A stretch of DNA of 64,000 nt from Tersicoccus mangrovi (GTDB taxonomy: Bacteria; Actinomycetota; Actinomycetes; Actinomycetales; Micrococcaceae). A model generated the notes under the pieces. It saw only the letters and a list, made by a program, of their open reading frames with translations. It made no database searches and was not told the origin of the DNA. Each line of letters begins with the position of its first letter. Position 1 is the first letter of the stretch. This document shows positions 55,541-63,598 of this stretch, piece after piece. The DNA is taken from positions 62,001-126,000 of the forward strand of contig NZ_JBAJMW010000008.1 of assembly GCF_036881825.1 (NCBI RefSeq). Direction: 5' to 3'. Made by a program: the position numbers and the translations under genes.

Positions 55541-56641
55541 TCAGGCGTCGCGGGCGGTGGTCTCGAGGGCGTCCGCGGTCGCGACGAGGCGGCGCAGCAG
55601 GGCGGGCAGCCGTCCGGCATCGGGCGCACCCGCGGGGGCCCGGGTGCCGGTCAGGGCGCCGGCCGGCATGCGGGTGGTGACGGTGAGCTGCGGCAGCCGC
55701 GTCACCGGCAGGCCCAGGCGCTGCCACGGGTCGAGGACCTGGCCGGCCAGGTCGCTGACCTCCCGCAGCCCGCGCGTGCCACGCCGATCGACCGCCGTCG
55801 TCTCCAGTCCGACCGTGAGCGCGCCGCCGTCGTCGAGGTACTCGCCGAGCGCGTCCGGTGCGGTCCGCAGCGCCGACGCGGGCACGGCCAGGGCGTCCGC
55901 CTCCGCCTCGCGTGCCAGACTCAGCGGCAGCGGGGCGGGTTCGACGGCGAGTACGACGTCCGCGGTCCCGGAGCCGCGGGCCGCCTCGACCGCCTGCCGC
56001 AGGGTCTGCCGCACCTCGGCCCGGTCGAGGGCGCGCAGGGTGCGGTAGCCGCTCGCGGTCGCGACGGTGCCGGCCAGGACGGCGTCGAGCGCCGGCTCGT
56101 CGATCCGCAGGGTGACGGTCGCGCCCGGCAGCGCGGTGCGCAGGGCCGCCAGGTGGGCGGCGAGCCCGGCGGCGAGGGAGTCGGCCAGGTCCCGGCGGGC
56201 GCCGTGGTCGGAGAGGACGCGTTCGCCGCCGGGGAGGTCGAGCACGGAGGCGAGGGTGACGGGGCCGAGCACGGTCACGCCGATCCGCGTCGCGGGGATC
56301 TGCTCGGCGCCGGCGAGGTCGGCGAGGACGTTGACGTCGGAGGCCAGGAGCGAGCGGGACCGGCGCAGGTCCTCCCCCGGGCGGGCGGACACCCGCCAGC
56401 CGTGCGGGCCGATCTCGACGGGCAGCTCCTCGAGCAGCGCCGCGGCGCGTCCGGCGGCGTCGGCACCAGGACCGCGGTCGGGCAGCAGCGGCAGGGACGG
56501 CAGGTGCGGGTCACCCAGTTCACCCCGGATGGCGGTCAGCGCGCCGAGCAGGTCGGTGCCGGCGACGACGATGGGGCCGGTCGCCGTGATGGTGTCCGGC
56601 GAGGAGGTCGTGTCCGGTGTGGTGCTGGCCTCCAGGCTCAC
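55541..56641 (-). CDS. MetE-like (cobalamin-independent methionine synthase) C-terminal-domain protein
   Basis: A 366-residue protein of the actinobacterial group (Rv3015c-like in position) that is related to the MetE C-terminal domain. VTVLGPVTLASVLDLPGG and LRIDEPALDAVLAG correspond to blocks near the zinc site, but I see no convincing His/Cys zinc ligands, so activity is doubtful. GTG at 56641 forms a GTGA overlap with the chorismate mutase stop. It lies near mnmA and a cysteine desulfurase, as in M. tuberculosis around Rv3015c-Rv3025c. Confidence 0.75.
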   Translation of the reverse strand: MSLEASTTPDTTSSPDTITATGPIVVAGTDLLGALTAIRGELGDPHLPSLPLLPDRGPGADAAGRAAALLEELPVEIGPHGWRVSARPGEDLRRSRSLLASDVNVLADLAGAEQIPATRIGVTVLGPVTLASVLDLPGGERVLSDHGARRDLADSLAAGLAAHLAALRTALPGATVTLRIDEPALDAVLAGTVATASGYRTLRALDRAEVRQTLRQAVEAARGSGTADVVLAVEPAPLPLSLAREAEADALAVPASALRTAPDALGEYLDDGGALTVGLETTAVDRRGTRGLREVSDLAGQVLDPWQRLGLPVTRLPQLTVTTRMPAGALTGTRAPAGAPDAGRLPALLRRLVATADALETTARDA

Positions 56642-57051
56642 GCCCGGGTGTCCGCGTCGGCGGTGCCGCGCACATCGGTCGTCGCGCCCGGCCGGGGTAT
56701 CACCGGCAGCGGGGACGTGCCGTCGGAGATCGCCTGATGGTGACGGATGACTTCCTCGATGATGAAGGTGAGGAACTTCTCGGCGAAGGCCGGGTCCAGA
56801 TGGGCCTCCTCGGCCAGCCGCCGCAGCCGGGCGATCTGCATCGACTCGCGCGTCGGGTCCGCCGGCGGCAGCCGGTGCTCGGCCTTGAGCACCCCCACCC
56901 GCTGGGTGGCGCGGAACCGCTCGGCGAGCACGTAGACCAGGGTGGCGTCGAAGTTGTCGATGCTGGACCGGATCTGCAGCAGCTCGTGCATGACGGCCGG
57001 ATCCACGTCCTCCCCCAGGGAGCTGGCGGACGGGTCGAACGAATCCATCAT
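56638..57051 (-). CDS. Chorismate mutase, AroQ class
   Basis: A 137-residue all-helical enzyme turning chorismate into prephenate for Phe and Tyr synthesis. LLQIRSSIDNFDATLVYVLAERF (about residues 24-46) carries the Arg and Asp of the active site, and RVGVLKAEHRLPPADPTRE has the Lys. The last 30 residues are polar. The ATG overlaps the CPBP gene's stop (ATGA). The mix of metabolic and protease genes in one operon is unexplained. Confidence 0.88.
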   Translation of the reverse strand: MMDSFDPSASSLGEDVDPAVMHELLQIRSSIDNFDATLVYVLAERFRATQRVGVLKAEHRLPPADPTRESMQIARLRRLAEEAHLDPAFAEKFLTFIIEEVIRHHQAISDGTSPLPVIPRPGATTDVRGTADADTRA

Positions 57052-58046
57052 GGGTCCAGTCTAGGGGCGCGCAGGCCCGTGCCCGGCCCGGCCAGCGGCC
57101 GCCCCTGCACGGGAGCGAGCCACGGCTGCCGGTCGACACCGAACTGTCCGCGCCAGGCCAGGACCGCGACCAGCACGGCCGGCACGAGCCAGCCGGACCA
57201 GCCGAGGATCGTCGTCGTGAGCGGGCTGAACGTCGTCCCCCAGGCGAGGAACACCAGCGGGAAGCCGGCCGCGGCGTTGATCGCGCCGTGCGCGGCGGCG
57301 ACCGGCCAGATCGAGTCGGTGCGCATCCGGATCCAGCTGAGCACCGCGCCGATGACGACGGCGAAGCAGATCATCGCGATCACGGCGAGCCAGCCGGGCC
57401 CGCCCGGGTAGTTGTAGCCGAGCAGGATCAGCGGGGCGTGCCACAGCCCCCACAGGGCGCCGGAGACGACGACGGCGGTCGGGACGCCTGCGGGCAGCAG
57501 CGCCGGCAGCAGCCAGCCCCGCCAGCCGAGCTCCTCACCGAGGGACGGGACGATGTTGACGAAGGCGCCGATGAGGACGTTGAGGAACTGCAGCGCCACG
57601 ACGGTGCCGAGGCTGACGCGGGTCAGCGCCGTGGGGGCCACCTGCTCGAGGTAGGCGCGGAACCCGGAGAACCCGGTGAGGTCGGCGTGGTAGAGGCCGA
57701 ACAGGGCACCGACGGCGAGCGCCCCGAGCACGAGGACGACGGCCAGCACCACGGCACCGAGCAGCAGCAGGACGAACCGCCCGACCGGGCGCACCTGGCT
57801 GATGCCCAGCGCCCGCGGGATGGAGTCCGGCCGCTCCACCCAGCGGCTGACGACGAGCGCCGCGATCGCGGGTCCGAGCATGTAGACCAGCAGAAGGACC
57901 GGCAGGGCGGGACTGCGCAAGCCACCGGCCAGGGCGAGACCGAGCCCCACCAGCCACGAGAAGCCGAAGGCGATCGCCAGGAAGACCAGGATGGGTCGCC
58001 GTCGCAGGCGGCCCCCGGTCGAGTACGCGGTCGAGTCCACAGCCAT
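57048..58046 (-). CDS. CPBP intramembrane metalloprotease
   Basis: A 332-residue membrane protein with about eight helices. Motif 1 is GEELGWRGWLLP (about 176-187), motif 2 WGLWHAPL and motif 3 HGAINAA, the EExxxR, FxxxH and HxxxN/D sites of the CPBP family. It cleaves or processes prenylated or membrane-anchored substrates; the target is unknown. TACGCT lies 6 nt before the ATG, with no ribosome site, so it is likely leaderless. It starts an operon with chorismate mutase and the MetE-like gene. Confidence 0.88.
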   Translation of the reverse strand: MAVDSTAYSTGGRLRRRPILVFLAIAFGFSWLVGLGLALAGGLRSPALPVLLLVYMLGPAIAALVVSRWVERPDSIPRALGISQVRPVGRFVLLLLGAVVLAVVLVLGALAVGALFGLYHADLTGFSGFRAYLEQVAPTALTRVSLGTVVALQFLNVLIGAFVNIVPSLGEELGWRGWLLPALLPAGVPTAVVVSGALWGLWHAPLILLGYNYPGGPGWLAVIAMICFAVVIGAVLSWIRMRTDSIWPVAAAHGAINAAAGFPLVFLAWGTTFSPLTTTILGWSGWLVPAVLVAVLAWRGQFGVDRQPWLAPVQGRPLAGPGTGLRAPRLDP

Positions 58047-58052
58047 GGACCG

Positions 58053-58058
58053 AGCGTA
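58053..58058 (-). promoter_or_regulatory. Candidate -10 box of the CPBP operon (leaderless)
   Basis: TACGCT on the minus strand, then 6 nt, then ATG at 58046. Confidence 0.5.
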
Positions 58059-58220
58059 CCGGCGGTGGAATCCTCCACGAGCGACCAGTCGATGTTGTCG
58101 GCATCGCCCCTCACCGGCCCGCCGGGCCAGTCGTAGGGTCGGCACACCTGCCCGGCTGCGTTCCGGGTGTGCGTGTGCTCCTCGTCCGGGCCGGTTCTCC
58201 CCGCGCCCTCCCTGCCGACG

Positions 58221-59360
58221 TCAGACGGCGGCGAGCGACCGGGCGGTGTCGATGGTCGCCTGGCCGAGCACCCGGGTGCCCTGGTACAGGACGACGGTCT
58301 GGCCGGGGGCGACACCCCGGAGCGACTCGTCCAGGATCACGACGAGGCGGTGGTCACCGTCGTCGCCGGTCACCACCTGTGCGGTCGCCGGGACGGGGTC
58401 GCCGTGCGCGCGGACCTGCGCGAGCACAGGGAAGCGGGCGGAGGCGCCGGTCGCGGGGTCGACGACGGCGTCCGGGATCGGGCGCCCGGCCCACGAGATC
58501 CGGATGCCGCGGATCTCGTCGACGGCGAGCAGCCGCTCGGGTCCGACGGTCACCCGGTTCTGCTTCGGTTCGATCGAGAGGACGAAGCGGGGCTTGCCGT
58601 CCGCGGCCGGACGGCCGAGCTTGAGGCCGCGGCGCTGCCCCACGGTGAACGCCTGCGCACCGGCGTGCTCACCGACCGTCGCGCCGGTCTCGTCGACGAT
58701 CTCGCCCGGCTCCATCGCGATCTTCTCGGCGAGCCAGCCGACGGTGTCGCCGTCGGGGATGAAGCAGATGTCGTGGCTGTCCGGCTTCTTCGCCACGGAG
58801 AGTCCGCGCTCGGCGGCCTCGGCGCGGACGGCGGCCTTGGTGGGCGCGTCGGCCAGCGGGAAGAGGCAGTGCTCGAGCTGGGCCTCGGTCAGGACCCCGA
58901 GGACGTAGGACTGGTCCTTGGCCCAGTCGCTGGCGCGGTGCAGCTCGGGGTGGCCGTCGGCGTCGCGGTCGACGCGGGCGTAGTGGCCGGTGCACACGGC
59001 GTCGAAGCCCAGCGCCAGCGCCTTCTCGAGCAGGGCCGCGAACTTGATCTTCTCGTTGCAGCGCATGCACGGGTTCGGGGTGCGGCCGGCCTCGTACTCG
59101 GCGATGAAGTCGTCGACCACGTCCTCCTTGAACCGCTCGGAGAAGTCCCACACGTAGTACGGGATGCCGAGCTTCTCGGCGGCGCGCCAGGCGTCGCGGG
59201 AGTCCTCGATGGTGCAGCAACCGCGGCTGCCCGTGCGCAGGGTGCCGGGCATGCGGGACAGGGCCAGGTGGACGCCGACGACGTCGTGCCCGGCGTCGAC
59301 GGCACGGGCGGCGGCGACCGCGGAGTCGACTCCGCCGCTCATGGCAGCCAGGACGCGCAT
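58221..59360 (-). CDS. mnmA: tRNA-specific 2-thiouridylase MnmA
   Basis: A 379-residue enzyme that adds sulfur to U34 of tRNA. SGGVDSA (8-14) is the PP-loop, C101 in NPCMRCNEKIKF and C199 in SHDICFIPDG are the catalytic pair, and C98 is an extra one. GHYARVD and TVGQRRGL are family motifs. The ATG at 59360 has GAGGAG upstream. It follows the cysteine desulfurase gene by 46 bp. The desulfurase would supply the sulfur. Confidence 0.96.
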   Translation of the reverse strand: MRVLAAMSGGVDSAVAAARAVDAGHDVVGVHLALSRMPGTLRTGSRGCCTIEDSRDAWRAAEKLGIPYYVWDFSERFKEDVVDDFIAEYEAGRTPNPCMRCNEKIKFAALLEKALALGFDAVCTGHYARVDRDADGHPELHRASDWAKDQSYVLGVLTEAQLEHCLFPLADAPTKAAVRAEAAERGLSVAKKPDSHDICFIPDGDTVGWLAEKIAMEPGEIVDETGATVGEHAGAQAFTVGQRRGLKLGRPAADGKPRFVLSIEPKQNRVTVGPERLLAVDEIRGIRISWAGRPIPDAVVDPATGASARFPVLAQVRAHGDPVPATAQVVTGDDGDHRLVVILDESLRGVAPGQTVVLYQGTRVLGQATIDTARSLAAV

Positions 59361-59406
59361 GGTCTCCTCAGAAGTGCTCGGGGTCGGTTTGCTCGTGGTG
59401 CCGGCG

Positions 59407-60612
59407 TCAGCGGCCGGCGGACTGCAGGTCCGGGACGTGACCGGCCATGCCGGCGGCGGCGGCCTTCTCGACGGCGCCCGGCAGCACGTCGAGCAGCAGG
59501 GCCACATCGTCCTCGGTGGAGGTGTGGCCGAGGCTGAAACGCTGGGCGCCGCGGGCGGTGGCCTCGTCCAGGCCGAGCGCCAGCAGCACGTGGGAGGCGC
59601 GCGGGACGCCGGCGCTGCAGGCCGAGCCGGCCGAGGACTGCACCCCGGCCGCGTCGAGCAGGAAGAGCAGCGAGTCGCCCTCGCACCCGGTGAAGGTGAA
59701 GTGGGCGTTGCCGGGCAGCCGCTCGGGGCCGGACGCCGGTCCGCGCAGGACGGCGGCGGGCACCCGCTCGAGCACCCCGGTGACGAGCGCGTCGCGCAGG
59801 CCGGCGATCCGGGCGGACTCCGCGGCCAGGTCGCCGATGACGGCGGTCGCGGCCGCCGCGAAGCCGGCGGCGGCGGGGGCGTCGAGGGTGCCGGAGCGCA
59901 CGTCGCGTTCCTGGCCGCCGCCGTGCTGGACGGGCGTGACGGCCACGGACCGACCGAGCAGCAGGGCGCCGATGCCCAGCGGGCCGCCGATCTTGTGGCT
60001 GCTGATCGAGGCGGCCGCCAGGCCGGTGGCGGCGAAGTCGACGGGCACGGCACCGAAGGCCTGCACGGCGTCGGCGTGCACCGGGATGCCGTGGGCCTCG
60101 GCGCGGCGGACGATCTCGCCGACCGGCTGGACGGCGCCGATCTCGTTGTTGGCCCACATGACCGTGACGAGGGCGACCGTGTCCGGGTCCTCGGCGATGG
60201 CGGCGTCGAGCGCGTCGAGGTCGAGGATGCCGCGCTCGTCGACGGGCAGCCAGACGGCCTCGGCGCCCTGGGTCGCCTCGAGCCACTCGACGGTCTCGGA
60301 GACGGCGTGGTGCTCGATCGTGGAGGTGAGGATCCGGCGGCGGCGCGGGTCCGCGGCGTGCCGGGACCAGTAGAGCCCCTTGATCGCGAGGTTGTCCGCC
60401 TCGGTGCCGCCTCCGGTGAGGATCACCTCGGAGGGGTGCGCGCCGGCGGCGGCGGCGATCTCGTCGCGGGCGGTCTCGACGACCATCCGGGCGCGACGGC
60501 CCGCACCGTGCAGGGCGGAGGGATTGCCGCAGCGGGTCAGTTCAGTGGTGATCGCGGCCAGAGCGGGCCCGCAGAGGGGCGCGGTGGCCGCGTGGTCGAA
60601 GTACGCGGGCAC
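59407..60612 (-). CDS. iscS: Cysteine desulfurase (IscS/NifS family)
   Basis: A 401-residue PLP enzyme. MPAYFDHAATAPL at the N-terminus, TEADNLAIKG and HHAVSE with the PLP His, SSHKIGGPLG with Lys 207, and SAGSACSAG with the catalytic Cys. It makes alanine and a persulfide for thiolation of tRNA (MnmA). The GTG start lies 6 nt after a TAGACT hexamer and no ribosome site is seen, so a leaderless mRNA is likely. It is upstream of mnmA. Confidence 0.94.
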   Translation of the reverse strand: MPAYFDHAATAPLCGPALAAITTELTRCGNPSALHGAGRRARMVVETARDEIAAAAGAHPSEVILTGGGTEADNLAIKGLYWSRHAADPRRRRILTSTIEHHAVSETVEWLEATQGAEAVWLPVDERGILDLDALDAAIAEDPDTVALVTVMWANNEIGAVQPVGEIVRRAEAHGIPVHADAVQAFGAVPVDFAATGLAAASISSHKIGGPLGIGALLLGRSVAVTPVQHGGGQERDVRSGTLDAPAAAGFAAAATAVIGDLAAESARIAGLRDALVTGVLERVPAAVLRGPASGPERLPGNAHFTFTGCEGDSLLFLLDAAGVQSSAGSACSAGVPRASHVLLALGLDEATARGAQRFSLGHTSTEDDVALLLDVLPGAVEKAAAAGMAGHVPDLQSAGR

Positions 60613-60618
60613 CGGTCC

Positions 60619-60624
60619 AGTCTA
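60619..60624 (-). promoter_or_regulatory. Candidate -10 box of the desulfurase-mnmA operon
   Basis: TAGACT on the minus strand, 6 nt before the GTG at 60612. Confidence 0.55.
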
Positions 60625-60637
60625 GTCGGTGGTGATT

Positions 60638-60662
60638 CCGCACCCATGGGGGCCGGGTGCGG
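60638..60662 (-). terminator. Possible terminator after the DNA polymerase IV gene
   Basis: An 8-bp stem (CCGCACCC / GGGTGCGG) and 9-nt loop lies 74 bp beyond the polymerase stop. A second hairpin (GGCGG with CCGCC at 60661-60677) is next to it. There is no T-tract. Confidence 0.4.
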
Positions 60663-60735
60663 CGGCGTCACCCGCCGTCTCACGCGGCCGTTCCCGACCG
60701 GCGCCGTCTGACCGGCCGTTCTCGGTGGGGCGGTC

Positions 60736-61833
60736 TCACCAGCGGCCGCGCACCGGCGTCCGGGTCTCCGGGTCGGTCGGGGTGGGCAGCGCCATCTCGG
60801 CGCGCACACCGAGCAGGCGCACCTCGCGTCCGGGTTCGATCCGGCCGGCCAGGTCGACGGCCGCGGCGACGACGGCGTCCCGGTCACGGGTCGCCTCGGG
60901 CAGCTTCCCGCCGTAGACCTTCGTGAAGAACGGGGCGTAGCGGACCTTGAGCGTCAGCCGGACGACCGGCCGTTCCTCGGCCTCGGTGTCCCCGTGGACG
61001 GCCTCGGCGAGGACCCGGATCGCGTCGGTGATCTGCTCCGGCGTCGTCAGGTTCTGCTGGTAGGTCGTCTCGCGGCTGTGCCCGCGGGCGACCCACGGGC
61101 TGTCGTCGACGACGCGCGGCCCGTCGCCCCGGCCGAGGCCCCCGTACCAGGGGCCCATCCGCGGGCCGAACTCCGTGACGAGCTCCTCCTCGGGGGCGGC
61201 GGCGAGCTCGGCGACGGTGCGCACCCCGTGGGTGGCCAGCCGGGCCGAGACCTTCGCGCCCACGCCCCACAGCTCCCGGGTGGGCCGCTCCCCCATCACC
61301 GGGAACCAGTTCTCGGCGGTCAGCCGGAAGGTCCCGCGCGGTTTGCCGAAGCCGGTGGCGATCTTGGCGCGCACCTTGGTGTCCCCGATGCCGACCGAGC
61401 AGTGCAGCTCGGTGGCCGCGAGCACCGCCGCCTGGGCCTGCCGGGCCACCGCCTCCGGATCGTCGGTCGTCACCCCGAGGAACGCCTCGTCCCAGCCGAG
61501 GACCTCGACGACGACGCCGGGGAGTTCCCGCAGGGTCGCCATGACGACGGCGGACGCTGCCTCGTAGGCGGCGGCGTCGACGGGCAGGAACACCGCGTCG
61601 GGGATCTTGCGGACGGCGACCTTCATCGGCATCCCGGACCCGACGCCGAACGCCCGGGCCTCGTAGGACGCGGTCGAGACCACGGCCCGCTCGGTCGGAT
61701 CGCCGCGGCCGCCCACAACGACGGGCTTGCCGGCCAGCTCGGGGTGGCGCAGCACCTCGACGGCGGCGATGAACTGGTCGAGGTCGACGTGCAGCACCCA
61801 CGGCCGGGCGGTGGTGCCGTCGGGGATGGACAT
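60736..61833 (-). CDS. dinB: DNA polymerase IV (Y-family)
   Basis: A 365-residue lesion-bypass polymerase. HVDLDQFIAAVEV (about 14-26) and GWDEAFLGV hold the catalytic acidic residues. PVVVGG and SGMPMKVAVRK are family blocks, and LWGVGAKVSARLATHGV is the thumb HhH region. The protein is of typical length but I see no obvious beta-clamp motif at its C-terminus. The ATG at 61833 is preceded by GAGAAT 6 nt upstream. The longer frame to 62508 is not supported. Confidence 0.9.
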   Translation of the reverse strand: MSIPDGTTARPWVLHVDLDQFIAAVEVLRHPELAGKPVVVGGRGDPTERAVVSTASYEARAFGVGSGMPMKVAVRKIPDAVFLPVDAAAYEAASAVVMATLRELPGVVVEVLGWDEAFLGVTTDDPEAVARQAQAAVLAATELHCSVGIGDTKVRAKIATGFGKPRGTFRLTAENWFPVMGERPTRELWGVGAKVSARLATHGVRTVAELAAAPEEELVTEFGPRMGPWYGGLGRGDGPRVVDDSPWVARGHSRETTYQQNLTTPEQITDAIRVLAEAVHGDTEAEERPVVRLTLKVRYAPFFTKVYGGKLPEATRDRDAVVAAAVDLAGRIEPGREVRLLGVRAEMALPTPTDPETRTPVRGRW

Positions 61834-61898
61834 GGCTCGATTCTCACCCGGCCCGGCGTCGCCTGTCACGGGCGGTCGGGGCCGCTCACCTGCGCCAC

Positions 61899-61904
61899 TA
61901 CACT
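61899..61904 (+). promoter_or_regulatory. Candidate -10 box of trmL (near-leaderless)
   Basis: TACACT, then 7 nt, then GTG at 61912. No ribosome site is present. Confidence 0.5.
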
Positions 61905-61911
61905 GGTCGGC

Positions 61912-62385
61912 GTGTTCCGCATCCTCTTCGACTCCCCCGAGATCCCCGGCAACACGGGGGCGGCGATCCGGCTGGCGGCACTGACCGGCGCGGAACTGCA
62001 CCTGATCGAGCCGCTCGGCTTCGACCTCGAGGAGAACAAGCTGCGCCGGGCGGGCCTGGACTACCACGACCTCGCCGTCATGACCGTCCACCCGGACCGG
62101 GAGGCCGCCTGGGCCGCGCTGATGCCGGCGCGGGTGTTCGCGTTCACCGCCGAGGGCACCCGCACGCACAGCGACATCGCCTACGAGCCCGGCGATGTCC
62201 TGATGTTCGGCCGGGAGTCCGTCGGGTTGAGCGCGGAGGCGAAGGCCGATCCGCACGTCACCGAGCTGGTGCGGATCCCGATGCTGCCGGGCCGGCGCTC
62301 GCTGAATCTGACGAACGCCGCGTCCATCGCGGTGTACGAGGCCTGGCGCCAGCACGACTTCACCGGCGCCGCCTTCACCCGCTGA
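61912..62385 (+). CDS. trmL: tRNA (cytidine/uridine-34 2'-O) methyltransferase TrmL
   Basis: A 157-residue SPOUT methyltransferase. SPEIPGNTGAAIRLAALTGAELHLIEPLGF at the N-terminus, DVLMFGRESVGL in the middle and IPMLPGRRSLNLTNAASIAVYEAWRQ at the knot are all diagnostic. It methylates the wobble ribose of tRNA-Leu isoacceptors. The GTG follows a TACACT by 7 nt. Its position is divergent from dinB. Confidence 0.94.
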   Translation: MFRILFDSPEIPGNTGAAIRLAALTGAELHLIEPLGFDLEENKLRRAGLDYHDLAVMTVHPDREAAWAALMPARVFAFTAEGTRTHSDIAYEPGDVLMFGRESVGLSAEAKADPHVTELVRIPMLPGRRSLNLTNAASIAVYEAWRQHDFTGAAFTR

Positions 62386-62451
62386 CGCCGTCGGCGATGC
62401 CAGCCGGGTGAGGTATCCGGCGACCCGTGACCCGTGTACCCTCCCTCCACG

Positions 62452-62517
62452 CCCCCCGAGAATGCAGGATCCGGGGTCAAGACACCCCTGAAACCCCAGA
62501 CAATGCATTCTCGGGGG
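62452..62517. repeat. Long inverted repeat between trmL and etfA
   Basis: CCCCCGAGAATGCA (about 62453-62466) and TGCATTCTCGGGGG (62504-62517) are inverted copies, 37 nt apart. A GGGGT/ACCCC hairpin lies inside. The arms, with GAATGC, differ from the GC-only hairpins used as terminators elsewhere. Confidence 0.8.
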
Positions 62518-62568
62518 CGAGGGAGAGCGACAACGAGCGGCGTCGGAGCGCAGACGCGCACGAAAAGC

Positions 62569-63525
62569 TCAGCTGCGGCGGCGGCGGATCTCCTCGGTGG
62601 CCTGCGGCAGCACGGTGAACAGGTCGCCGACGATGCCGAGGTCCGCGACCTCGAACACGGGGGCATCGCCGTCCTTGTTGATCGCGATGATCGTCTGCGA
62701 CGTCTGCATCCCGGCCTTCTGCTGAATGGCGCCGGAGATGCCCGCGGAGATGTAGAGCTGCGGGGAGACGGTCTTGCCGGTCTGCCCCACCTGCGCGTCG
62801 TGCTCGATCCAGCCGGCGTCGGTCGCGGCGCGGGAGGCGCCGATCGCGGCGCCGAGCTCGTCGGCGAGCGCCTCGAGCGGCGCGAAGTCGCCGTTGGTGC
62901 CGCGGCCGCCGGCGACGACGACGCGTGCCTCCGTCAGCTCCGGCCGCGCACTCGCCGGCTTCGGCGAGCGGGCGGTGATCCGTGCCGCCGGCCCGGCGTC
63001 GGGCACCGCGACGGTGCCGGTGGTGACCTCCGTCGACGCGGACGCGGCGAGTGCGACGACGGCGTTCGGCTTGACCGTGATGATCGGTGTCCCTTCGGTG
63101 ACCGCCACCCGGGAGGACCAGGCGCCCGCGAGCACCGACTTCGCGGCGGCCACGCCGTCGTCGGAGGCACTGACCGCGACGGCGTCGGTGATGACGCCGG
63201 AGCCGGTCTTGATGCCCGCGCGCCCCGCGATCTCCTTCTCCTCGAACGTGTTGCCGAGGAGCACGACGTCGGCGCCGACCTGGCCCATCGCGGCGGCCAG
63301 CAGTGCGGCCTTCGGCGCGACGAGCTGGTCCGGCAGCGGCTCGGCCGGCGTCAGCAGGGCGCTCGCCCCGTGCTCGGACAGGCTGTCCAGGAGGGCGGAC
63401 TCGATGTCGACGGGCACGAGAGCGGTCACCTCCCCGAGGGAGCGGCCGAGGGTGAGCAGCTCACGTGCGGCCTTGGCCAGCGTGGTGCCGTGCGGGTCGT
63501 CCAGGTAGACGAGGACGGTGCTCAT
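62569..63525 (-). CDS. etfA: Electron transfer flavoprotein, alpha subunit
   Basis: A 318-residue protein that passes electrons from acyl-CoA dehydrogenases to the respiratory chain. The N-terminal half (VLVYLDDPHGTTLAKAARELLTLGR) is the ETF alpha/beta fold. The C-terminal half has RVVVAGGRGTNGDF, GASRAATDAGWIEHDAQVGQTGKTVSPQLYISAGISGAIQQKAGMQ, the FAD site. It follows etfB after 73 bp, in the same direction. The adjacent inverted repeat may end the transcript. Confidence 0.96.
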   Translation of the reverse strand: MSTVLVYLDDPHGTTLAKAARELLTLGRSLGEVTALVPVDIESALLDSLSEHGASALLTPAEPLPDQLVAPKAALLAAAMGQVGADVVLLGNTFEEKEIAGRAGIKTGSGVITDAVAVSASDDGVAAAKSVLAGAWSSRVAVTEGTPIITVKPNAVVALAASASTEVTTGTVAVPDAGPAARITARSPKPASARPELTEARVVVAGGRGTNGDFAPLEALADELGAAIGASRAATDAGWIEHDAQVGQTGKTVSPQLYISAGISGAIQQKAGMQTSQTIIAINKDGDAPVFEVADLGIVGDLFTVLPQATEEIRRRRS

Positions 63526-63598
63526 GCAGATCTCCTCAACGAGACGCGAGAACGGGTGGCGCGGGGACGCGCGAGCGGACGGGTCGGGCGGTGGCCGG

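Noticed and set aside
59361..60053. Fusion of a long Pro/Ser-rich segment to MnmA
   Set aside because: The frame is a shadow of the cysteine desulfurase; MnmA begins at 59360 with a ribosome site.
60994..61911. N-terminal extension of TrmL
   Set aside because: It is antisense to DNA polymerase IV; the SPOUT domain starts at 61912.
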